A stretch of 64,000 bases of DNA. Origin: Acorus gramineus. Lineage: Eukaryota; Streptophyta; Magnoliopsida; Acorales; Acoraceae. The stretch's first letter is position 1. The number at the start of each line of letters is the position of its first letter. Below, one piece after another: positions 34,637 through 46,279 of this stretch. The stretch spans positions 10,225,611 through 10,289,610 of the forward strand of contig CM060851.1 of assembly GCA_030737835.1 (NCBI GenBank), written 5' to 3'. Under the pieces are notes generated by a model. It saw nothing but the letters and a program-made list of their open reading frames with translations, did not search any database and was not told the origin of the DNA. A program made the position numbers and the translations under genes.

Positions 34637-37600
34637 ATGGCAGAAACCAATGGCAACCCTACTCTTCCGACACCGGCGGCTTCGAAGGTATCTCGTCAGT
34701 CTGCCTCGTCATTTCTCTATGAGGGCATCTTGGGGGCCGCTCCTGCTACAAAAAGACAACGACCTTCTAAGCAGCATTATCAACCGAAGGGCCGAGGACA
34801 TCATTTTGCTCGTGTTGACTCTGCGACTGCTACTTCTGCTACTTCGATTGTCTCCATTCAGTCACACTCGGATATGCTTGTCCAGATCAGTCAGCGCCTA
34901 GACCACCTGATTCTCCAGCAGTCACTTTCTGGTGCTTCTACTCCCTTTGCCTTGTCTTCTACTATGGGTACTCCTGCTTATTGGATTTTTGATTCGGGTG
35001 CCTCACATCACATGACTCCTGATAGTTCTATCCTCACTGCATGCTCACCTGCACCCTCACACCTCCCTTCGATTCATACTGCTAATGGCTCTCCTTTAGT
35101 CATCATGCAGTGTGGATCGATCACCACCACATCCCACCCTACTGGCCGCCTTTCACTACCATTTGTTTTGCATGCTCCTGAGCTTTGCATGAATCTTGTG
35201 TCTATTAGTAGATTGTGTGATTCTGGATTCACCATTACTTTTACCTCTTCTGGGTGTTCTGTGCAGGATCCACGTTCAGGGCAGAGGATTGGTGTTGGTC
35301 GTCGGATTGGCGGACTGTATTATGTGGAGTATCTTTATCTTCCTGTACCTAATCCCTCAGTTTTCTGCGGCACTGTCACCTCTGATACTGACTTGTGGCA
35401 CAAGAGGTTAGGCCATGTTTCTGAATCTCGTCTTAAAGACCTTATTAAGTCTGGTGATTTAGGTCATGTTTCTTTCTCTCCTCTTTCTGTCTGTGAAGGC
35501 TGTAAATTAGCCAAACCTGTTGCTACTCCATTCCATTCTAGTAATCATCAGTCCTCTATTCCATTTGAGCTTGTTCATTCTGATATCTGGGGTCCTTCTC
35601 ACATCACGTCTAAGAGTGGTTTTTCGTATTATATCAGTTTTATTGATGACTATTCTCGCTTTACTTGGATTTATTTATTGCGTCATCGATCTGAGGTCCC
35701 AAAGATATATGAGGTCTTCACCACTATGATTCACACCCAGTTTCAGACTCGTATCAAAATCTTTAGGTCTGATTGTGCTCGAGAATATATTTCTTCCACG
35801 ATGCGTTCTCTTCTTCAATCTCATGGCACTCTCTTTCAGCAATCATGCCCTTATACTCATGAGCAGAATGGTGTTGCTGAAAGAAAACATCGCCATATTC
35901 TTGAGACTGCTCGTTCCCTCTTACTTTCTTCCTCAGTCCCCAACACACACTGGGCTGAGGCTGCTCTTTTATCTGTTCATCTTATCAATATCACTCCCTC
36001 TTCTGTCCTCTCAGGTATGACTCCTCATGAGCGCCTTTACTCTTCCAAACCTGATTATAGTAGACTTCGCACTTTTGGATGTACTTGTTTCGTGCTTCTC
36101 CCTCCTCATCAACGCACTAAGTTGGCCGCTCGGTCCGTTAAGTGTGTATTCTTGGGGATTAGTTTTGAACACAAGGGTTATCGCTGCTATGATCCTGTTG
36201 GAGATCGATTTTGGATCGCTCGTCATGTGTCCTTTGTCGAGGATGTTCCCTATTTTTCTTCTTCACCCACTCCGTCCACTCCTCCTGTTCAGGTCTCTCC
36301 TATTACGTCTCTTCCTTTTCCTGGCCTACCTGTTGCCCTAGAGTCTGTTCCTACCCCTGCGTCTCAACCTGACACTCCTGCAGATAACCCACCCTCTCCT
36401 CCCAGTGTGTCACCTATTGTCCCTACTGAAGATACTTCCACTGGTCCTCCGACTCCCACGCCTGACGCGCCTCCTCCTGCCGTGGATCCTCACCTTTTGC
36501 CTCGTTATCCTCACCGTGCGCGTCACCCACCTTCCCGCTTCAGTTACGACTCGGGACCACCAGACCAGTTTGGTTTTGCATCTGTCAGTACCTACTCTCC
36601 ACAATTTCAGGCGTATCTCACCGCTATACATGCACATCGTGAGCCCCGATCTTATCAAGAGGCAGTCGAGTACCCTGAGTGGCAGCAGGCCATGTCTGAG
36701 GAGTTTCAGGCGTTTGAGCAGACACAGACCTGGGATGTTGTTCCCCTTCCGGATGGTGTTACCCCTATCAGTTGCAAGTGGATTTTCAAGATCAAGCATC
36801 GCCCTGATGGTTCCATTGAACGACATAAGGCTCGTCTTGTTGCCAGAGGTTTCACTCAGGAGTATGGCATTGACTATGAGGAGACCTTTGCTCCTGTTGC
36901 TCAGATGACTACTGTTCGCACCCTTCTCGCTGTTGCTGCTGTTCGTCGCTGGCCTCTCTTTCAGATGGACGTGAAGAATGCTTTTCTTCATGGTGATTTA
37001 TCTGAGGTTGTTTATATGCAACCACCTCCAGGTCTCAGCACTCCTCCTCAGCATGTTTGTCGTCTTCGGCGGGCTATATACGGACTGAAACAAGCTCCTC
37101 GTGCCTGGTTTGAGCGTTTTCGCAGTGTTATTCTGACAGCTGGTTTTGTTGAGAGCCACCAGGACCACTCTATGTTTGTGCGATCCTCATCGCAGGGGCG
37201 GGTAATCCTTCTTCTGTATGTTGACGACATGATTATAACTGGCGATGACTCCGCTGGTATTACTCGGGTCAAGAATCACCTCAGTCGACAGTTTCAGATG
37301 AAAGATCTTGGTACTCTTCGCTACTTCCTTGGTCTTGAAATTGCACAGAGTGATCGTGGGATTCTGCTTTCTCAACAGAAGTATACAGCTGACATTTTAG
37401 AGCGTGCTGCCCTCTCCGATACCCGCAGTGCGGATACTCCTCTCGAGCTTAATGTGAAGCTTCGTCCTACGGATGGTGAGCTCCTCTCAGATCCTACTCG
37501 ATACAGACAGATCGTGGGTCAGCTTGTGTATCTCTGCATCACTAGACCTGACATTGCTCATGCCGTTAGTATTGTTAGTCAGTTTGTCTCGGCTCCTCGA

Positions 37601-38164
37601 TCAGTGCATTATGGTGCTCTTATGCGAATTCTCAGATATTTGCGTGGTACTATCACTAGATCGATCTATCTGTCATCTTCTTCGACTCTGGTTCTCAGGG
37701 CTTACACTGATGCTGATTGGGCTGGAGACCCGACGACTAGACGCTCCACCACTGGTTTCTGCATATTTCTTGGAGATTCTATCATCTCTTGGCGTAGCAA
37801 GAAACAGGAGGTTGTCTCTCTTTCCAGCACTGAGGCTGAATATCGAGCCATGGCTATCACCACCAAGGAGATTGTTCATCTCAGACGTCTCTTGGTGGAT
37901 CTAGGAGTTACTATGACTGGTCCTACTCCTCTTCACTGTGATAACCGGTCTGCTATTCAGATTGCTAGCAATCCGGTCTTTCATGAAAGGACCAAACACA
38001 TTGAGATCGACTGTCACTTCGTTCGTCAGCACTTTCTTGCAGAGACATTATCGCTTCCGCATATCTCCTCTGCTGAGCAGCTTGCTGACTTCTTTACGAA
38101 GTCACATCCAGTTCCTCGATTTCAGTTTCTTCTTCGCAAACTCACTTTGTATGATCCACCGTGA
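34637..38164 (+). CDS. Copia polyprotein (PR-INT-RT-RNase H), Gag nearly missing
   Basis: 1175-aa open frame with no stop or frameshift. Order: a short N-terminus (MAETNGNP...) of about 110 aa; aspartic protease DSGAS near 118; GAG-pre-integrase zinc motif H-x-x-x-H...C-x-x-C (WHKRLGH ... CEGCK) near 253-290; integrase with D (HSDIWG), D (RSDCAREY) and E (NGVAERK), the last pair separated by 35 residues; proline/serine-rich linker; reverse transcriptase from about 714 with YVDD near 860; RNase H (TDADWAGD ... STEAEY) from about 1021; C-terminus LADFFTKSH...LYDPP. Copia polyproteins usually run 1300-1500 aa with a 300-aa Gag and a CCHC knuckle; here both are missing, as by an internal deletion that kept the frame. 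Such an element could move only with Gag supplied by another copy. Confidence 0.95.
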   Translation: MAETNGNPTLPTPAASKVSRQSASSFLYEGILGAAPATKRQRPSKQHYQPKGRGHHFARVDSATATSATSIVSIQSHSDMLVQISQRLDHLILQQSLSGASTPFALSSTMGTPAYWIFDSGASHHMTPDSSILTACSPAPSHLPSIHTANGSPLVIMQCGSITTTSHPTGRLSLPFVLHAPELCMNLVSISRLCDSGFTITFTSSGCSVQDPRSGQRIGVGRRIGGLYYVEYLYLPVPNPSVFCGTVTSDTDLWHKRLGHVSESRLKDLIKSGDLGHVSFSPLSVCEGCKLAKPVATPFHSSNHQSSIPFELVHSDIWGPSHITSKSGFSYYISFIDDYSRFTWIYLLRHRSEVPKIYEVFTTMIHTQFQTRIKIFRSDCAREYISSTMRSLLQSHGTLFQQSCPYTHEQNGVAERKHRHILETARSLLLSSSVPNTHWAEAALLSVHLINITPSSVLSGMTPHERLYSSKPDYSRLRTFGCTCFVLLPPHQRTKLAARSVKCVFLGISFEHKGYRCYDPVGDRFWIARHVSFVEDVPYFSSSPTPSTPPVQVSPITSLPFPGLPVALESVPTPASQPDTPADNPPSPPSVSPIVPTEDTSTGPPTPTPDAPPPAVDPHLLPRYPHRARHPPSRFSYDSGPPDQFGFASVSTYSPQFQAYLTAIHAHREPRSYQEAVEYPEWQQAMSEEFQAFEQTQTWDVVPLPDGVTPISCKWIFKIKHRPDGSIERHKARLVARGFTQEYGIDYEETFAPVAQMTTVRTLLAVAAVRRWPLFQMDVKNAFLHGDLSEVVYMQPPPGLSTPPQHVCRLRRAIYGLKQAPRAWFERFRSVILTAGFVESHQDHSMFVRSSSQGRVILLLYVDDMIITGDDSAGITRVKNHLSRQFQMKDLGTLRYFLGLEIAQSDRGILLSQQKYTADILERAALSDTRSADTPLELNVKLRPTDGELLSDPTRYRQIVGQLVYLCITRPDIAHAVSIVSQFVSAPRSVHYGALMRILRYLRGTITRSIYLSSSSTLVLRAYTDADWAGDPTTRRSTTGFCIFLGDSIISWRSKKQEVVSLSSTEAEYRAMAITTKEIVHLRRLLVDLGVTMTGPTPLHCDNRSAIQIASNPVFHERTKHIEIDCHFVRQHFLAETLSLPHISSAEQLADFFTKSHPVPRFQFLLRKLTLYDPP

Positions 38165-38177
38165 GTTTGAGGAGGGC
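38165..38177 (+). promoter_or_regulatory. Polypurine tract
   Basis: GTTTGAGGAGGGC sits between the pol stop codon and the 3' LTR, the expected site for plus-strand priming. Confidence 0.8.
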
Positions 38178-38310
38178 TGTTAGATTATATGTGTTATCTT
38201 ATAATATGTGTAGTGTATTACACGTGTAACTCCTAGACATTTGTGTATATAAAGGGACTAACCCCTAAGTGGAATACAAGGATTCATTATTTCATTCTCT
38301 GTTTCTAACA
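38178..38310 (+). repeat. 3' LTR of Copia element
   Basis: 133 bp TGTTAG...CTAACA, matching the 5' LTR at 34300-34432 at every base. Confidence 0.97.
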
Positions 38311-38623
38311 TTTACAAATATACATATTTCATTACTTCATTAGATTAGATATATATTATTTTTAAAAAATGGTGAGGAAATACATTAATGGCTGGAGACG
38401 GTTGATTATAACATTTTCCAAACTAAATATAGGGTCATTGTGGCCGATATAAAATGGCTAGCAGGGAACTCAATGGTCAAAAATCAGATTCTAAATATGC
38501 CTATGACAAATAAAAAATCAGCAATAGAAAACCTAGTGTTTTGGTTCTCTGTACTAGCTCTTATTAAACTTGGATATAGGAGCGGATTGATGATTGTTGA
38601 TGTTGATAGATCTATTTGATTTA

Positions 38624-39229
38624 TGTTAGATTTGAAGAAGAAAAGAATAATGAGATATAATTTTATTAGAGAGGAATTAAAGTCCTTCATATACAAGACC
38701 TAATACATGTGTAACACAACAATACACGTGTAACACAATAATACAAGACATATATAATCTAACACCTCCGCTCAAACTCAAGGTGGATCAAACAATGCGA
38801 GTTTGCGGACAAGAGACTGAAATTGTGGAACGAAATGAGACTTTATAAAGAAATCAGCAAGCTGCTCAATAGAAGAAATATGCGGAAACGTAAGTGTATG
38901 AGCAAGAAAGTGATAACGTACGAAGTGACAGTTAATCTCAATATGTTTGGTCCTCTCATGAAAAACCGGATTGCTAGCAATCTGAATATCGAGCGATGGC
39001 CACCACGACTAAAGAGATTGTTCATCTTAGACGTCTGCTGGTCAATCTCGGAGTTGATGTTTCTGGTCCTACTTCACTTTAAACGATAATCGGAGCGATA
39101 CCATGTTAGATTTGAAGAAGAAAAGAATAATGAGACCTAATTTTATTAGAGATTGAGGGATTAAAATCCTTTATATACAAAACTTAATACACATGTAACA
39201 CAATAATACAAGATATATATAATCTAACA
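38624..39229 (-). mobile_element. Deleted and internally inverted mini-Copia element
   Basis: On the minus strand: 5' LTR 39229-39104 (126 bp), TGGTATC remnant of a primer-binding site, a 340-bp interior, and 3' LTR 38764-38624 (141 bp; the extra length is a local duplication of an 'acacgtgtaac' block). The interior keeps only RNase H sequence in two pieces of opposite orientation: 38765-38985 encodes, on the minus strand, the end of RNase H through an LFDPP-like C-terminus, while 38986-39100 matches, on the plus strand, the adjacent upstream RNase H piece (EYRAMATT/KEIVHLRRL). Flanks 'attta' and 'aatta' are an imperfect TSD. It is related to the intact Copia 300 bp to the left but older. Confidence 0.85.
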
Positions 39230-42200
39230 AATTAAATACCAATATCTAGACAGACTAGGCTTCAGTTTGATCACGTTGAATTCAATTTACCATTTAGGCT
39301 TAAAATCCTAAATATAAGGAAAAGTCAAACGAAGTCATTTTAAATGGAAAAAAGCTATATTTATCTGGGCTTAAAGTTGAAGGCGCTGAAATATATTACA
39401 CTCGATTCATTTTTACGATTCCATTTGCAGTTGTCTAATTTTGTATATACTCCACCGTATTAACATAAATTCTTACTAATATTGTAAAATCATATATATG
39501 CAATTAATACGAGTATGTATATCATTTTTTAAACTGTTACGAGATTGTAAAAAAACACTAAATGTAAAATTCTAAAATTTTCATTCTTTCGATAATTTTA
39601 GAATAAATCATCTCATGTGAAAAAAAAATAATCATGTTCATATCCCCAGTGTTCAAGTTCCCGTCCAATTAGGATCCTATATATTTATATTTATTCAATT
39701 TGGAATCCTAAACAATTATGCAAGCAAATTTGGGATATTAAAATCACATTTGGGCAATTTTTCAGATAGTCTCTCCCTGTGTGAGGATGGAGTTTGAAAA
39801 ATTACTCATACCCAAAAGGATTTTGAGTATACAAGTGTCAAAAATCACTGCTCACTTGCTTCAGAGAAAAATATACAAAATTAATGCAGGCCACCAACTT
39901 TATTTTGAAAGCTAAATATAAAGGTTAAGATAGTACAAGTGCAAACGACACACAGAACCGGTCATTTGGGTAGGAAAACCTGTGCTTACTATTCCCAGAT
40001 TCCTGCAAACTTTTGTTTAGTACGATTAACTGTTTGTGTGGAAGAATTTTATAGTGACTGATTTTGTTCAGAAGTCACATTTAAATTCATATGGGGAATA
40101 AAAAATGATACCCATTTCAAACAGCTTATATTGAATTGATGATCATCTGTATTTCATGTTGAAGTTAACCCTCGATAAAAACTTTGTGCATTTTTGTGCT
40201 TTTCTTTTTTGAAAATGAAATGGTAGGCCTGCTTTCTTTGAATTAATGAAAGGAGGTACACGCTCCAACAACTACATTAGGGTGTGCTACTTATTTGAAT
40301 TAATGAAATTGATGGACCTGCCACTTCTTTGTTCATTTTAGTGTTGAACACAACAATGACAACAATAGATACATGAACATCTCATGTGATAAACGCTTTA
40401 GACATTCATTAAGGGAAAAAAGTTTTACATTGAACTAAATCAGTTCATGTAAGCATTAAATTGAACTCAATATTTTTTCATAAATCGATCCATTAACTTA
40501 TCATGTTTTACTTCTGCAACCATTTTTGTGATTCTATGTTGTTCTTTCTCTTGTGGTGGTATTATTATGATTTTTGTGAAAGAACAAGTGTAAACCTAAG
40601 ATTATAAAGCAAATATAAAGAACACAACTTTACATGATTTAGTCGAAGCCTACATCCACCAAATAAAATCTAAAAATAGCTCACTAAAGGAGAAACAACA
40701 TATTAGACAAATTACAGAATGCAAGTCAATATGAATCCTCTCCTAGTACCTCATGCTTGCACTCTATCTGTCCAGCTCTCTAAAACCCTAGCATCTATCT
40801 TTCTCATCTCAAGAAAAGTCTGTCTAGACTCACATGACATGCCCTACCCAATAGACTCCATTATAATCCAACTAGGCCTATCAGGCCAACTGGACCCAAA
40901 ACTCTCACTCACCATAAAATATATGTATACTGAAAGAGATATATCACCGCATTCTCTATTTGACTCACAACTTATGACCAAACTTTTGTCAACTTCTGAA
41001 GATCTTTTGTTAATGTTTGCGTCTTGTTTTACATCAAAGTAGAAACAAAATTACACAAAAACACAGACAACCAAGAAATCTTTAACTTTTTTGAGTTTCA
41101 ACAGCCTTCAAATTTCCATTACTGAGTCTATCTGAGTACTAAATCAACTCCTGCAGCACTTGTGTTACGCAAGAATACTAAAGGGGTAATGCTATAAACA
41201 TATTTAAATCGCATGAAAATCACATATGCCCCAAGATGAAAGCAACGCAAGCATGTAATATTCTGCAATAAAACAGTAATGCCCTGTTTGGGTACTGTCA
41301 TACAGGTGGAATAACATGGAATTAGGCAGTATAGGCCCTTTTTGGCTGTTTGGTTGGATAGAATTAGTGAGAATTCGGATCCAAGAATAAAGGGGTATAA
41401 CCTGGTATTGGGATTCCACCATTCCCATGGAATTGCTAATTTGACGTTAATTCTTACCAAAAGGTTATGTGGGTGTACGTTCGGTTGTTTCAAGTGGCTA
41501 ATTTGACAGTGCAGAAAAAGCTATGTTTCAAGTGCGAACTAGTATTGTTTAGGTGTACGTTCGGTTGGACAGTTACATATACTGTGTTGTTGCTCTTATG
41601 TTCTTCAATTTCTTAAAAACCGAAACGTTTATTGAATCGAAAATAAGTGGACTAAGGGCCACCTGTTTAATCATTGGGTTAATCAGAATCAAACTGTGAC
41701 GTTACTAAAACATAATATATAAATGTATTGATTATATTTTTTATGATTCAAAATTAATAATATAGGTAGCATTCTAGAAATTTTTCACAGTATTAATTAA
41801 GTTTTATTTCTGATATATTTTTCTTTGTCATTATATAACATCATAATAATATAAATATAATTTTATTTATAATTAAATTTTTAATATGAATAAAATTGTA
41901 TTAATTAAGAGTTTAATACATTTTTATATGACATTCTAGTTAAATATAAACTAATAAAAGAAATAATTAATTTTTCTAAGAGGATATACTATTGTAAAAC
42001 TCCAATTCTTTTCCAATCTTTGAAGCACAATTAGGGAAATCACAAATTCTAAATAATTTTTAAAAACTAGAATAATTAATCAATTAAGTTCTGAATCTTT
42101 TGAAAACTTCATCCAATTAAAATTAAGAAAGACTTTTTTTACATTTTTGGTAAGTTACTATTTTTACATTAATTTTACACATTTCAAAAAATTGACTAGT

Positions 42201-42310
42201 TCATCTAACACGGTACCAATTTTTCAATTTTATGCCAGTTTTTAGAGTACTAGACCGATTAACCAAACCGGATTCTAGGCTCGTCGATGGTCCAACCAGT
42301 TCAATCGGCT
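39230..42310. other. Intergenic stretch, no gene seen
   Basis: AT-rich, with decayed fragments. Around 41281-41580 the text 'gccctgtttgggta...' and two copies of 'gtgtacgttcggttg' suggest a degenerate MITE, but no end pair was convincing. Confidence 0.3.
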
Positions 42311-42535
42311 GGTCCAGCCTAGTTTTTAAAATGTTGTTGTTCTTTTTTTTTTTTTATGTATTCATTTGGATTATATGTCAATAAATTGTATACAACAACA
42401 CACTATAACGACGGAGGTGACCGGTCCAGTCCAGTTTTTAAAATACTGTTGTTCTTTTTTTTTTATATGCATTCATTTGAATTATGTGTCAATAAATTGT
42501 ATACAACAACATACAATATAACGGGGGAGGAGATA
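42311..42535. repeat. Two-copy tandem duplication, 112-bp unit
   Basis: The block 'agtttttaaaat..tgttgttctttttt' followed by '..ttcatttg.attat.tgtcaataaattgtatacaacaaca' occurs at about 42321 and again at 42433. Confidence 0.8.
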
Positions 42536-42613
42536 AAATGTCATGTTTTCAAAAAAAAAAAAACACAAAGTGGACATGCAATAGCCATGTAGCCATCTTG
42601 ATGAAATTATAAA

Positions 42614-42891
42614 GGAAAAGAGACATGTAACCCCCGTTGCAGCCCCAATTATAGTCCATTCAGATTTTTTTTTTTTTTTTTGTTAAATCATACATTTACC
42701 TTTTGAAGTGCATGTTGTTATATGAACTTATATATTAAGATATAGTAGTTTATTTTTTTTCATGGTAAAAAATTTTTTAAAAAAATTTGGGTCATACACT
42801 ATGATAGAATTTCATATACTATGATAGTATACTATATACTATATTATCATAGTGTATATGACTGTAAAATGAACTGCGTGTATCAGCGATC
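42614..42891 (+). mobile_element. Small MULE-type MITE, family B copy 1
   Basis: Starts GGAAAAGAGACATGTAACCC and ends ACTGCGTGTATCAGCGATC. Shares block order with 50999-51255 and (inverted) 54702-54921, including 'actatgata..' palindromic blocks. Flanks 'aattataaa' and 'aactaaaaa' match 7 of 9. Confidence 0.7.
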
Positions 42892-43178
42892 AACTAAAAA
42901 CCCTCTAAAAAATGGACTTCTAAGAGGTGCTTCATATTGCAGAAGTGATATATCCATCCAGACGGACGGCCCACATGTTTGACAGATTTTGTAGACTAAA
43001 AAGTCTTCAATTTTTTCTTGGACAAAAAAAATCTCCATTGTATAAATAAATAAATTTAAATAAATAAATAAACTCCATTGCATAAATGCCAAACATAATG
43101 ATTCACATATTTCATTTTACGGCCCGTAAAGTGGCACAAGGTTTAATAGCTATTTTATCATTTATGTCTTTTTCAATA

Positions 43179-44512
43179 ATTACTCCCCATAATCAAGGAG
43201 TTAGTTACAATGGCTGATGTGTCATGATTTTTAAATTTGTTTAGAGGATAAATCCCATAATTTTTTGTAATTAATAGTCTTCTATCTTTTACTTTATAAG
43301 ATGAAAAAAAAATGATCTATCTGTTTGTCCATCTACGGCTTCTTTTTCTTCTCCACCTAAAATAAAATTTGTATTTCGGTTACATTCCTTATTTTGCATC
43401 TGTTACAATTTTTATTATTGAATTTGATGCTAAATGTTAAATTCGACAACTCTTTTACAACAATTTTTTTAAAAACACATAGAGCCAGATTAGAAAGTTG
43501 TTTTGGAGGTTTTTCAAGCATTGATTTGTTTTTTGGAGGACCGGAATTTTTTCAAGCATTAATTTGTTTTTTAGAGGATTTGAGGTTTTTCAAGCATTGA
43601 TTTGTTTTTCAGATGACTTTTCTGCCTTCGATCATATCAAAAATCATAATTGAACGATTAGATGTCGTTTCCAATGTTTGTCGATTCAGGTGCGGCCTTT
43701 TATTTTTTTGTTTGTTTTGCATTTGTTATATTTTTTATTGAATTTGGTGCTAAATGTTAAATATGACAGCCTTAAATCTGGGGCATTTGATCTTTAAATT
43801 ATTTAACAATTATATCTGAAAGTTATATTGTGGAATGTAACTAACTTTTAATTGCTTTATATAAACGAAATTAGTTACATTTACAAATGTAAATGACTTA
43901 TAATGCAATTTATTGTTAAAATTAAGTTACATTTTATAAATGTAACTGAATTTTATTCCGAACTCTAATTTTATACTGTGATTTGTGTTTCATTTATGCA
44001 TTTATTGAAAAAAATTGCATCAATCACAAATATTTTGTTTGATTATTGGAATAAAAAAATTACAAATTAACAACAGTGTTTAAAAAAACATTGATTATTT
44101 CTTATCACCATCGTTTTCTGGTTGAATGAGAGGCCGCAAACAAAAATTTGGTCTTTTTTGGTGTTTTTGATGAAATGGGCTTTTTGAATTATTTGCTTTT
44201 TCAGTTTCTTTTTAAGAAATCCTAGAGGATTTGAATTTCGATTCTGTTTTCATAAATGTAATTAATGGGTTTTTCTTTATTGGTTTTTTAAAAAATAGGT
44301 TTCTTGAAATGAATTGAATATGTTGATATATTTTTCGAAAAAAGTGGAGATGAATTTAATGAGGGAGAAAATTGTGGGTTTTAAATAAAAGTAATATTGT
44401 ATTTTGCTTTCTTTAAACTTTTTTAAAAGGCAAACAAGCAACCAATGAGATAATGACACATCATGGGGCTTATGAATGGGGCCTAAATAGTGGGGCCTAT
44501 ATAGCAGGCCTC
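43179..44512. mobile_element. Non-autonomous MULE, GGCCCC-terminus family, copy 3
   Basis: 1334 bp with a perfect 9-bp TSD 'ttttcaata' (43170-43178, 44513-44521). The right terminus shows three GGGGCC/GGGGCT blocks then 'atgacacatca' (complemented); the left terminus is degenerate but keeps 'gatgtgtcat'. The interior is rich in GTTACAT/ATGTAAC. Confidence 0.8.
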
Positions 44513-44640
44513 TTTTCAATATTAGGGGAAAATGGTCGTAGTGAGGGAAAAGTATATACGGTCATCCATCTTTCGCAATTTAGGGGGAGATAATCAATTT
44601 GAACTTTGATAGTTTTTGTGAATTTTAAGTGATAGAATTT

Positions 44641-44830
44641 TGTAAACTTTTGCAGACTTTCACATATTAACTCTCATAGACTTTCACAGATTTCTTCAGA
44701 CTTTCACAGACTTTTATAAACTTTCACAAATTGACTCGCACAGACTTTCACAGACTTTTATAAACTTTTACAAACTTTCACAAATTGATTCTCATACACT
44801 TTTACAAACTTTTATAGATTTTCACATATG
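44641..44830. repeat. Degenerate minisatellite of 'agactttcaca' units
   Basis: About a dozen imperfect units of 10-16 bp ('cagactttcacagactttta', 'aaactttcacaaattgactc') in tandem. Confidence 0.75.
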
Positions 44831-45716
44831 ACTTTGAATTATGTTGCATTATTTTTTTAGGGAGTGTATTTGCTAATCTGTAGATGTTAGTATTTTTAAA
44901 CAATATTTTTATGCAATTTTGTTAGAAAAAGATGAAAAAAAAATCATTAAAACAAAATGTTATAGTTACCTCAATAAGGTGTCATTTTCTATTTCATGAA
45001 TGTGAATGAATAGAAAAAAATACATTTAATCATGAAAATTACATGTTTTTAAATATGAATAAACTATAATAGTCATACTATCATAGTTAAAAACAATTTT
45101 ATTCTATTGTTTTATGCGGAAGAAAAAAATCCTTCTTTTCAAAATCAAGATAATTATGAATTCTTCATCTTCAAATTTTTGTTATAAAAGTAGAGAGACT
45201 TCAACAAAAAATTCATCACTTACCCTGAATTATCTTCATAATAATCATGATAAAATAAATCTATATTTTAGAAAATAATGGTGGACAATCCACGCATACA
45301 TTATATAATATACAATAATGAAAATGATTGATTGCAACACAAGCAAATTCATCATTCTTAGATATTCATCAAACATATTAGGTGATATAAATATTTTATA
45401 TATATATGCACATTCATCAAAAATAAAAAGGAGATGATAAATAGAAAAATTATAAAAAAAATTGTAATAAATATGAAGACATGAGATAACCAACATTCAT
45501 AAAAAAAAAACAACATAAAAATAAAAAAGTAGAAAAAGAAATGAGTTTTGTAAAAGAAAAGAAGAAGAAATTCACAATGCTAAAATTAAAGTTCATTTGA
45601 ATTGACATTTTCCTTTATATTTCTCTCTCTAAAGTGGACAGAAATCCATCACTTATGAAAGTCTTCACAAATCATGTTTAAATTAAATAACACATGACAA
45701 TATGTCTACTGTGAGA

Positions 45717-45988
45717 AGTCTCAATCGAATATTGTTGATTTTTTGTCCATAAAATAATGTTTTAATCAAATAACACTGAACTTTTTTGATATGAAATAAT
45801 GTCTCAATCGAATAACGCTGAACTTTTTATCTACGAAATAATGTCTCAATCAAACAACGCTAGACTTTTTGTCCATGAAATAATGTCTCAATCGAATAAC
45901 GCTGATTTTTTGTCAACGAAATAATGTCTCAATCGAATAACGCTTGATTTTTTATCCACGAATTAATGTCCCGATTGAATAACACAAG
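45717..45988. repeat. 42-bp minisatellite, about six copies
   Basis: The unit 'gaaataatgtctcaatcgaa' + 'taacgctgaactttttnt' recurs with about 42-bp spacing and rising divergence at both ends. Confidence 0.85.
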
Positions 45989-46239
45989 ATTTACAAATCC
46001 ATGGACATGGACATGAACATTTTGTCCATGAAAATTCTAATTGACTATCCCCATATTAGTCTCATTTAATCCACATCATATTCTCCATCAATTAAACAAC
46101 ACAACTTTTTATTACTATGTTTTCTAACAAAAATAACTAAAAACACAACCAAACCTAAATTTCTTTATTCTACTAGTATAATTATCTATTCATGGAATAA
46201 ACATAAATATTAAAATAATTTATGTCTCTATCCAAACAT

Positions 46240-46241
<2 letters not shown>

Positions 46242-46275
<34 letters not shown>
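46242..46275. repeat. (AG)n microsatellite
   Basis: Perfect AG repeat of about 34 bp. Confidence 0.9.

Positions 46276-46279
<4 letters not shown>

Larger units (their letters stand above)
34300..38310 (+). mobile_element. Ty1/Copia LTR retrotransposon with matching LTRs and perfect target-site duplication
   Basis: Complete 4011-bp insertion. The LTRs (133 bp each) read the same base for base. The 5-bp target duplication 'tttac' is at 34295-34299 and 38311-38315. A tRNA-iMet-type primer-binding site follows the 5' LTR, and a purine-rich tract precedes the 3' LTR. The single ORF keeps protease, integrase, reverse transcriptase and RNase H, but Gag is almost absent. Matching LTRs imply recent insertion. 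Confidence 0.97.

Noticed and set aside
36410..36991. 193-codon minus-strand frame within the Copia pol region
   Set aside because: Antisense shadow of the reverse transcriptase; low-complexity Arg/Ser/Leu composition and no domain.
41281..41580. Possible MITE starting 'gccctgtttgggta'
   Set aside because: No matching inverted end or TSD found; only a repeated 'gtgtacgttcggttg' block.
45717..45988. Repeated 42-bp units considered as a CRISPR array
   Set aside because: The units are contiguous and without unique spacers, and the DNA is eukaryotic; this is a minisatellite.
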